From NCBI RefSeq assembly GCF_963666255.1, contig NZ_OY762656.1, positions 1,612,001 to 1,676,000 on the forward strand: a stretch of 64,000 bases of DNA. The letters run 5' to 3'. Of the stretch, positions 57,794-64,000 are shown in pieces. The notes under the pieces are model-generated. The model saw only the letters and a list, made by a program, of their open reading frames with translations. It did not search any database and was not told the DNA's origin. Position 1 is the first letter of the stretch. Each line of letters starts with the position of its first letter. Made by a program: the position numbers and the translations under genes. This DNA is from an uncultured Propionivibrio sp. Its GTDB lineage: Bacteria > Pseudomonadota > Gammaproteobacteria > Burkholderiales > Rhodocyclaceae.

Positions 57794-59590
57794 ATGCAGC
57801 GCAATCAGAAAAATAATCTCAGGCAGCATGGCGGACATTCTCCCGCCGCGATCGGTGCTCTGTGTTTTCCGATGCCTCCGCATCCGGGGGCCGCGCTTCT
57901 GCGCCTTCGAGCGGGTGTTTCGGGATGGCTGGTTTCCGGCGTCCTCGCGTGCGCGCTGGCGCTCCCCGCCGCAGGGTTTGCCGTTGAAACGGCCCCGGCC
58001 GCCGCAGACCCCGGTCGCATGAGTTCAGCGCGCAATCGCAAGGCCGCGCCCAAACGCGTCTCTCCTGCGGCCGACGTGAGGACTTTTCGCGGCGCCGACG
58101 CCAGCGCTTCCGCTCCGATGGCGGGGCTTGCCAGCGTCGTGTTGACCGACCCGCGTCCAGAATCCGAAACACCGATTCAGTTCGGCCCCTCGCCCGAAGA
58201 TACGCCTGCCGACAAACGCCATCTCGATGCCGTCGGCGGTCGCGCCACGATCGAGGTCAGCATTCCCGATGCCTTGACGAAATTCTCGAATGTCGTCGCC
58301 GTCGACAACATCAACCTTGCCCATGCAGTTCTCGGGGCCTACGGATTCAGCCGCGACATCCGGATGGCCGAAGCGCGCAAGGATCAGGCACTCAGCCAGT
58401 CGCGTCAGGCACGGGGCCTGCTGCTGCCTTCGCTGACGCTCCGCGACAGTTCCGGCCGCGAAACCTCGTCACCGGGTTCGGTGACCGACGCCGCCACCGG
58501 CAGCGCCAAGGTCCGCGATGAACATCTCCGCAAGGACAAGATCGTTACCTTCAAGCAGCCGCTGCTCGACGCGCCTTCGCTGCTCGACTGGGGGCGGCGC
58601 GACAGCATCGTCGACTCGCGACAGGGGTCGCTGATCAGCGCCCAGGGCGACACCTATGTTGCGGCCGTCCAGAGTTACCTGAACATCATCACCACCCGGC
58701 TGTTGTCCGAGCTTTATCAGGAATACGAGCAGCAACTCGACGTTCTGCTGAACTACGTCTCGAAGCGTGCCGAGGCCGGCGCTTCCAGCCAGTCCGACAT
58801 GGAACGGGTTCGCGCCCGCAGCCTGGCGGCGAAATCGCAGCGCATCGAACAGGACGCCGCGTATTCGGCGGCCATCGTCGAGTTCATCCGCATCACCAAT
58901 CTGGCGCCGCGCAACTTGGTCCTGCCGCACCGCGAGGAAGTCAGCCGCGGCCTGCCGGAGAGCTACGACAAGGGCATCGATGCCGCGCTCGAAGCCAATC
59001 CCGAGATGCGCGTGCTGAAGGCCGAACTCGACGCGGCGGAAAAGGACATCCAGGCCGCCCGCGCGCGCCATTTGCCGCGCGTCGACTTCGAGGTTTCCGA
59101 CTCCAAGATCACCAACGCCGGCGGCCCGACCGGACTGCAGCACGACCAGCGTGCCATGGTGGTCATGACCTGGAACGTGCTGAACGGCTCGGTGGACTAT
59201 TACAACCTGCGCGAAAAACAGGATAAGCGGGTCGAGTCCTTTTACAAGCTCGACGATCAGCAGCGCCGCCTGCGCCAGGGACTCTCGGCCCAGTACGCCA
59301 CGCTCGACGCGGCCAAAGCGCGGATCAACGCCGGCTACCGGGAATGGAGCGCCACGTATTTCGCGGCACGCTCGATGTCGCAGCGCATGTTGTCCGGCAA
59401 CCAGTCACTGCTCGACCTGCTCGACGCGCTCGACCGCGTGCAGCAGGCCCGTGCGCGGCTGATCAGCCTGCACGCCTCGGAAATCCTGTCGGTCGCGCAG
59501 ATTGCCCGGCTGGTCGGCAATTTCCCCGACGCCGAGACCCTGGCGGAAAAAACGGCCCGGCTCGGTGCCGGCAATCAAAGCGGTTTCTGA
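57794..59590 (+). CDS. TolC family outer-membrane protein, type I secretion
   Basis: 598 residues from the first ATG. A signal-like stretch (about residues 43-63, VSGWLVSGVLACALALPAAG) is followed by a disordered Ala/Pro-rich linker, then an outer-membrane-factor fold with two repeats: SRQARGLLLPSLTLRDSSG, LNIITTRLLSELYQEYEQQLDVLLNYVSKRAEAG, ARHLPRVDFEVSDSKIT and RMLSGNQSLLDLLDALDRVQQAR. The extra N-terminal region is longer than in E. coli TolC. No good ribosome-binding site lies before 57794; the ATG at 57872, nearer the signal peptide, is an alternative. First gene of the locus. Confidence 0.82.
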   Translation: MQRNQKNNLRQHGGHSPAAIGALCFPMPPHPGAALLRLRAGVSGWLVSGVLACALALPAAGFAVETAPAAADPGRMSSARNRKAAPKRVSPAADVRTFRGADASASAPMAGLASVVLTDPRPESETPIQFGPSPEDTPADKRHLDAVGGRATIEVSIPDALTKFSNVVAVDNINLAHAVLGAYGFSRDIRMAEARKDQALSQSRQARGLLLPSLTLRDSSGRETSSPGSVTDAATGSAKVRDEHLRKDKIVTFKQPLLDAPSLLDWGRRDSIVDSRQGSLISAQGDTYVAAVQSYLNIITTRLLSELYQEYEQQLDVLLNYVSKRAEAGASSQSDMERVRARSLAAKSQRIEQDAAYSAAIVEFIRITNLAPRNLVLPHREEVSRGLPESYDKGIDAALEANPEMRVLKAELDAAEKDIQAARARHLPRVDFEVSDSKITNAGGPTGLQHDQRAMVVMTWNVLNGSVDYYNLREKQDKRVESFYKLDDQQRRLRQGLSAQYATLDAAKARINAGYREWSATYFAARSMSQRMLSGNQSLLDLLDALDRVQQARARLISLHASEILSVAQIARLVGNFPDAETLAEKTARLGAGNQSGF

Positions 59591-59605
59591 CAGAGGAAAG
59601 GGAAC

Positions 59606-60313
59606 ATGGCGGACGGATCGAGAGACAGCGATACATTCTGGCCCGGGTATGTGGATGCGATTTCCAATCTGGTCCTGAGCCTGCTTTTCATCGTGGCCAT
59701 CCTCACCATTGCCGTTTTCATGTTCGCCATGGAATTGGGGCGGCGACAGGTCATCCTGCAGCACAAGACCATCGAACAGACGACGCGCAAGGGTACCGCC
59801 GGCGGGGCTCGCCCGCGGGCAGATGCCACCCCCGCCGAACAGAAAGCGGCGCTGGAGTCGCAGATTCGCACGTTGCGCCAGGAAATGAAGGTGCTGCGCG
59901 CCGCCTCGGCAAAGCTGTCGGCGCAGCGTGAAAACGGAGGGGGCGCACGGACGCCGCCGAAAACGCTGACGGCCTCGGAAAAGGCCAGCGCGCCGGAAAA
60001 AGTCATTCAGGGCATCCAGCCGCGCCCGGGCGGTATCGTGATTCTCTTCGCCGCTGACGCGGTGGCGCTGACCAGCGGCGAGACCGGCAAGGCCAAGGAG
60101 GCCCTCGGCGTCGTCCGGGATGCCGGCGCTGCGAGCATCGAAGTGCTGGTGCCGACCGGGTTCAGCGAGGTCAAGCGCCTGGCCTTCTATCGCGCCATGG
60201 CGGTTCGCAATCTGCTGATCGAACTGGGCATGGCCTCGGATCGGATCGATGTCAGCCTGACCGAGGTTCAGACCGGTGGCGACAGCGCGCGGGTCTTCGT
60301 GAGAGCGCGATGA
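59606..60313 (+). CDS. MotB/ZorB/SiiA-like membrane protein with OmpA-like domain
   Basis: 235 residues. The N-terminus has FWPGYVDAISNLVLSLLFIVAIL, one membrane helix preceded by an Asp (D17) where MotB-, ExbD- and SiiA-class proteins carry the proton-binding acid. A coiled-coil/linker (about residues 70-125) leads to a C-terminal OmpA-like fold: IVILFAADAVALTSGETGKAKEAL, LAFYRAMAVRNLLIELGM. The peptidoglycan-binding GHTD motif is absent (EVLVPTGFSEVK instead). It would be a stator-like subunit anchored to the periplasm. GAGGAAAGG precedes the ATG; the stop overlaps the adaptor start (ATGA). Confidence 0.75.
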   Translation: MADGSRDSDTFWPGYVDAISNLVLSLLFIVAILTIAVFMFAMELGRRQVILQHKTIEQTTRKGTAGGARPRADATPAEQKAALESQIRTLRQEMKVLRAASAKLSAQRENGGGARTPPKTLTASEKASAPEKVIQGIQPRPGGIVILFAADAVALTSGETGKAKEALGVVRDAGAASIEVLVPTGFSEVKRLAFYRAMAVRNLLIELGMASDRIDVSLTEVQTGGDSARVFVRAR

Positions 60314-61644
60314 CCGACTGGCGCAGGCTTCTCGCCCGCGACGGCGTTCCCGGCAAATGGATCGCCGGGGGCGTGACGCGCGTGTACGAGCGCTTCGTCG
60401 TCTGGGGGCCGGCGCGTTCCTTCGTCGTCATCACCGGCAGCTTTTTCCTGCTCATCCTGCTGTGGGCCAGCGTCGTGCAGATCGACGTCATCGTGCGCGC
60501 CGAAGGCCGGGTGATTCCTGCCGGACGCGCGCAGATCATCCAGCATCTGGAAGGCGGCATCGTCAAGGCCGTTTATGTCCGCGAAGGTCAGGGGGTCCAG
60601 CGCAATCAGTTGCTGATGGAACTCGCCGACATCAAGGCCCGCTCGGATCTGGGCCAGGAGAAGACCCGGCTGATGGCCTTGCGCGGACGGGAAGCGCGCC
60701 TGATCGCCGAGTCCGAGGGGCGGGATCACATCGAGTTTCCCGCTGGTCTCGATGACGCCGAGGTGCGTCAGACCGAGAAGACGGCGTTCCGTGCCCGCCA
60801 GGAAAGAAAGAAACAGGAAGCGGCGGTACTGCGCGAGCAGAGCCAGCAGAAGCGCACCGAGATCCGCGAAGCGGAAAATCGCAGCGACAACCTGCGTGCC
60901 GAGCTGGACGTCGCGCGCAAGCAGGCCGCCGTCATCGAAGGCCTGCGGCGCAACGGTGCGGCTTCGCAACTCGAACTGCTGGACGCGCAGGGACGGATGC
61001 AGCGCCTGATGTCGCAGCTGGGTGACACGCAGGCCTCGCTGCCCCGCCTGCGCTCGGCCGTTGCCGAAACCGAGTCGCGGATTGCCGAGCAGGAAGCGAA
61101 ATTCCGCGCCGAGGCGAGCGCCGAGTTGACGCAGATTCGCGCCGACCTGGAAAAGTCACAGTACGAATTTGTTGCCGGCGAAGATCGCCTGGTCCGCAAT
61201 CAGGTGCGCGCGCCGGTGTCGGGCTACGTGAACCGCGTCGCCGTGACGACGGTCGGCGGCGTCGTCAAGCCCGGCGAAGTCCTGCTCGAAATCACGCCGG
61301 ACGACGGCGAAGTCATCGTCGAGGGACGCATCCGCCCGAACGACCGCGCCAATCTGCACAGCGGCCAGCCCGCCCGCGTCCGGCTCGGGGCCTTCGATTA
61401 CGCGACCTTCGGCATGCTGGCCGGCCGCGTCGAGGAAGTCAGCGCCGACACCCTCAGCGACGAAAAAGGCGAACGTTATTACCGTGTCCGCATCATCGCC
61501 GCCCCCGCCGCCAACCAGCGGCTGGCGCCGCTTCCCGGCATGACCGCCGAGGCCGACGTGGTAGTCGGCCAGCGCACCGTCATTTCCTATTTGTTGTCTC
61601 CCATCCTCCGATTCGCGGATACCGCGTTTCGGGATCCTCGATAG
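60310..61644 (+). CDS. HlyD-family periplasmic adaptor, type I secretion
   Basis: 444 residues. A single inner-membrane helix (SFVVITGSFFLLILLWASVV) near residues 37-56, then the lipoyl half IIQHLEGGIVKAVYVREGQGVQRNQLLMELADI, a long coiled-coil hairpin (about residues 100-290), the second half VRAPVSGYVNRVAVTTVGGVVKPGEVLLEI, and a C-terminal barrel ending in PGMTAEADVVVGQRTVISYLLSPI, the HlyD signature. It bridges the ABC exporter and the TolC-like channel. The ABC gene itself is not between these genes. Confidence 0.92.
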   Translation: MTDWRRLLARDGVPGKWIAGGVTRVYERFVVWGPARSFVVITGSFFLLILLWASVVQIDVIVRAEGRVIPAGRAQIIQHLEGGIVKAVYVREGQGVQRNQLLMELADIKARSDLGQEKTRLMALRGREARLIAESEGRDHIEFPAGLDDAEVRQTEKTAFRARQERKKQEAAVLREQSQQKRTEIREAENRSDNLRAELDVARKQAAVIEGLRRNGAASQLELLDAQGRMQRLMSQLGDTQASLPRLRSAVAETESRIAEQEAKFRAEASAELTQIRADLEKSQYEFVAGEDRLVRNQVRAPVSGYVNRVAVTTVGGVVKPGEVLLEITPDDGEVIVEGRIRPNDRANLHSGQPARVRLGAFDYATFGMLAGRVEEVSADTLSDEKGERYYRVRIIAAPAANQRLAPLPGMTAEADVVVGQRTVISYLLSPILRFADTAFRDPR

Positions 61645-61660
61645 TCCAGGCGAAAGCACC

Positions 61661-63610
61661 ATGAACAAGCGTTTAAGCGTCTACCTGTTTTATTGCTCCC
61701 TCCCGTATCTCCTGCTTTTGTTCGGCGTGTCGGTGTATTACGACCTGATCGTCGATATCGTCCGGCGCAATCCGCACCCGCAGCTGAACTACGCGATTTT
61801 CGTCGTTGCTCTGTGCGGTGGGTTGCTGATCCTCTGGGGGGTTCGCCGCATTCTGCGCGAAGGCCGCCTGCTTGCCGCCTTTTCGCGGGCGCTGCATGGC
61901 GGACAGCCGATCGAGTCGCTCAATGAACTGTGCAAGACACAGGACAGCGACATTGTCTATGTGTTGCGCATGATCGTCGCCGGTCACGGCAGGGCGCTTT
62001 CCCGCCAGGAACAGGCGACGCTGGACCACGAGCTCAACAGCGCCGGCGCCCGCCTGGAATCGCGTCACGCACTGCCGCAATACCTGACGGGTCTGCTCGT
62101 CGGTCTCGGGCTGCTGGGGACCTTCATCGGCCTGCTTTCGGCGCTCGACGACATCGGTGCGATGATTTCCTCGTTCGGCGCGCTCAATGTCGAAACCGCC
62201 GATCTGTTCGTCGTCTTCCGCGAAATGGTCAACCGCATGCGGGCGCCGATGACCAGCATGGGCATCGCTTTTTCGGCCTCGATGTTCGGTCTGCTTGGCT
62301 CGATCGTTCTCGGCTTCATGATGGTGGCATCGCGCGCCAGCGTGAACGAACTGCTGTCGCTGCTGCGCTCGGAAGTCACCGAGCACCTCAACAAATCGAT
62401 CTCGATCTACCGCAGCGACAGCACCGACGGGCTTGGCCAGATTGTCGAAGCCTTCGGCGAGATCATGGAACGCTCGATGTACCGCATCAGCCGTGAACTC
62501 GAGCTGTCCTTCTCGCAGCTGGGTGCGACGCTGGCCGGTCTCGATCACAACATGCGCTCTTTGCTCGGTAACGGGGATACGTCGAGCTTCGAGAAGCGCG
62601 AGGTGTCGTTCCGTGAACTGCTCACCAATCTCGACCAGCGTCTGCAAGCATCGCTGCACACGTTCGAGTCCGCTTCGCAGCAGAACAATCAGTCGACCCA
62701 GGAGTACAACGCGGCGCTGATCGCCGAATTCCGCGCCGAGATGCAGCGCCTGGCCGGCACCGTCGGACGCACGCAGGAAGCGGTCGAACTCAACAACCAG
62801 AAGCTGGTGTCGGCAATGGAGGGCGGTCTGCCGGTGCGCATGATGGAAACACCGGAAGCCGTCGACCGACTGCCGGAACTGTTGTCGAAGATCAACAGCG
62901 CGCTGACCCTGTCCTCCTCGCGCATCGAACTGTCGGCGCGCGAAGTGTCGCAGAAGGTGCAGGCGGCAACCGAAGCCATCCTCAACGGCGGCGCCATCGG
63001 TGGCGGCAGCGACGGCATGACCAAGGAACTCATCTCCGAACAGGTGGCGCTGCTGCGGCGCATCGAGGAACGGCTGACCGAAAACATCCGTAACCAGGAA
63101 CAAGCCCTGACCACCGAATTCGACCAGATCAACCGCACCCGCGGCGAGATGGCGAAGGTCATCAACGAGCACAGCGAAGCGGTGTCCCTGCTGCGTTCCG
63201 AACTGCAGCGCATCGGTCGTCAGATGGGCGGCGCCCATGCCTTGGTCGAGCGCAACGGCATCGCCCTGGTCGAATTGCTGAACGACCGCTTCAGCGAGAT
63301 CGGCAACGCCAGCAAGTACCACGGCGATCATCTCGTCGAAATCCGCGACGCCTTCGTCCGCATGACCGACGATGCCGCGCAGAGCCGCCGCCTGCTGGCC
63401 GAGATCCTGGAAAAGACGAAGTCGCAGGAGGTACGCGGACTGGCCACGGAAATCATCGGCGCGATCCGCCAGGTGGCTTCGCTGCAGATCGATCTTGGCA
63501 TGAAGATCGAACAGATTCACCTCGAAACGGCCGACCAGATGCGCAGCGAACACAAGGCCGAAGTCGAGTTGCTCAAAAACCTCGCTCCGGCGCCCGCCAA
63601 CCGTCCGTAA
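61661..63610 (+). CDS. MotA/ZorA/SiiB-like membrane protein with long helical tail
   Basis: 649 residues. Four membrane segments: about 7-28, 44-61, 142-165 (YLTGLLVGLGLLGTFIGLLS) and 201-224 (IAFSASMFGLLGSIVLGFMM), the layout and TM3 motif (GLLGTFxGL) of MotA/TolQ/ExbB/ZorA proton channels. From residue 235 to the end (over 400 residues) there is an almost unbroken helical, Glu/Arg/Gln-rich tail with heptad character. The tail is much longer than in TolQ or ExbB and recalls ZorA. With the MotB-like protein it would form a proton-driven motor complex placed inside a type I secretion locus. Confidence 0.75.
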   Translation: MNKRLSVYLFYCSLPYLLLLFGVSVYYDLIVDIVRRNPHPQLNYAIFVVALCGGLLILWGVRRILREGRLLAAFSRALHGGQPIESLNELCKTQDSDIVYVLRMIVAGHGRALSRQEQATLDHELNSAGARLESRHALPQYLTGLLVGLGLLGTFIGLLSALDDIGAMISSFGALNVETADLFVVFREMVNRMRAPMTSMGIAFSASMFGLLGSIVLGFMMVASRASVNELLSLLRSEVTEHLNKSISIYRSDSTDGLGQIVEAFGEIMERSMYRISRELELSFSQLGATLAGLDHNMRSLLGNGDTSSFEKREVSFRELLTNLDQRLQASLHTFESASQQNNQSTQEYNAALIAEFRAEMQRLAGTVGRTQEAVELNNQKLVSAMEGGLPVRMMETPEAVDRLPELLSKINSALTLSSSRIELSAREVSQKVQAATEAILNGGAIGGGSDGMTKELISEQVALLRRIEERLTENIRNQEQALTTEFDQINRTRGEMAKVINEHSEAVSLLRSELQRIGRQMGGAHALVERNGIALVELLNDRFSEIGNASKYHGDHLVEIRDAFVRMTDDAAQSRRLLAEILEKTKSQEVRGLATEIIGAIRQVASLQIDLGMKIEQIHLETADQMRSEHKAEVELLKNLAPAPANRP

Positions 63611-63622
63611 TCAAGACCCGCC

Positions 63623-64000
63623 ATGGCCCTGTCGAACGAAAACACGCCCGCCGGCAGACCGGCCCCCCGCATCGAACGCACCGCCGTCGGCGCCGATGGC
63701 GTCGTTCGTCTCGAGCAGTCGCGCGATACCTTGCGTTCGGTGGAAATTGCCGACGTCGATCTCGTTCTCAGCTTCGCCGACGGGACCCATATCGTGCTGC
63801 CCAACGGCGCTGTCGACGCGCTGTCGGGCAAGGCGCCGATCGTCGATTTTGCCGGCAATCCCTCGGCCAGTTCGGATCTGCTGAAAGCCGCCGGCAAGAC
63901 CGCGATCGTCACCGCCGGCAACGTCCGTCTGGTCACCGAGGAACTCGACACCCGCGCCACCACCTCGCAGGGCGGCGAGCAGCAGAGCAGCGGCGATCAG
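63623..64000 (+). CDS. Start of a large, probably type I-secreted protein (adhesin candidate), cut by window edge
   Basis: The first 126 residues are inside the window. It starts MALSNENTPAGRPAPRIERT and includes IADVDLVLSFADGTHIVLPNG and KTAIVTAGNVRLVTEELDT, then a low-complexity Ser/Gln/Gly tail at the window edge. No signal peptide, as expected for a type I substrate with a C-terminal signal. Its position directly after the secretion and motor genes, 12 bases from the previous stop, suggests the secreted substrate. Large repeats would be downstream and cannot be seen. Confidence 0.5.
   Translation, partial: MALSNENTPAGRPAPRIERTAVGADGVVRLEQSRDTLRSVEIADVDLVLSFADGTHIVLPNGAVDALSGKAPIVDFAGNPSASSDLLKAAGKTAIVTAGNVRLVTEELDTRATTSQGGEQQSSGDQ

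Noticed and set aside
59606..63610. Complete Zorya anti-phage system
   Set aside because: The MotA/MotB-like pair resembles ZorA/ZorB, but the genes are separated by an HlyD adaptor and no ZorC, ZorD or ZorE gene is present; the T1SS context is a better explanation.
63888..63897. AAG-type cleavage site (KAAG) in the N-terminus of the putative adhesin, as in LapA-type retention modules
   Set aside because: The surrounding sequence does not match a LapA retention module, and the residue before AAG is Lys rather than the usual Thr, Ala or Pro.

Overview
The window reads as an ordinary chromosomal stretch of a GC-rich betaproteobacterium, most likely of the Rhodocyclales type. This is inferred from gene content and order (the miaB-phoH-ybeY-corC-lnt ... 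glyQ-glyS-gmhB-plsC series), the many TRAP and c-di-GMP signalling genes, and overall codon style; no rRNA is present to prove it. Genes are densely packed with many ATGA-type overlaps. I see no insertion sequence, prophage or CRISPR array. One tRNA gene (Met, CAT) is present.

Layout. 1-3.3 kb: end of a tcdA-like gene, an Hpt/HD-GYP signalling protein, an FKBP isomerase, an rRNA pseudouridine synthase and fur. 3.3-6.6 kb: feoA-feoB and a divergent outer-membrane barrel gene, separated by a symmetric pair of Fur-box-like sites. 6.6-9.3 kb: cell-envelope and small metalloprotein genes (M23 peptidase, YpfJ-type zinc protease, Cys-rich proteins, arsC). 9.4-11.4 kb: a LysR regulator divergent from a drug/metabolite exporter. 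11.5-15.9 kb: a two-gene signalling operon (HDOD-histidine kinase, then REC-PAS-GGDEF-EAL) with a good sigma70-like promoter. 16-20.9 kb: a MacAB/LolCDE-like ABC export operon with a DUF3124 protein. 21-29.7 kb: 5'-nucleotidase lipoprotein, gamma-glutamyltransferase, thpR, ydcF-like, pta, a second exporter and a small secreted protein.

29.7-36.7 kb: a sugar-acid block containing a TRAP transporter, a Gfo/Idh/MocA oxidoreductase, a LysR regulator and uxaC (uronate isomerase), bounded by clear terminators. 36.7-53.6 kb: the conserved housekeeping series from gloA back to miaB, interrupted twice: by a substrate-binding lipoprotein plus large hybrid histidine kinase, and by a mutarotase plus hemerythrin. 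54-57.5 kb: tRNA-Met, a LysR/MBL-fold/DsbA-like cassette and a CBS-domain protein.

57.8-64 kb holds the most notable system: a type I secretion locus (TolC-like outer-membrane protein and HlyD-like adaptor) interleaved with a MotB/ZorB/SiiA-like protein and a MotA/ZorA/SiiB-like protein that carries a very long helical tail. It is followed by the start of what may be a giant secreted adhesin, cut by the window edge. The arrangement resembles Salmonella SPI-4 (siiABCDEF) in parts but with a different order and a much larger motor subunit. The inner-membrane ABC ATPase is not in the window and would be expected downstream.
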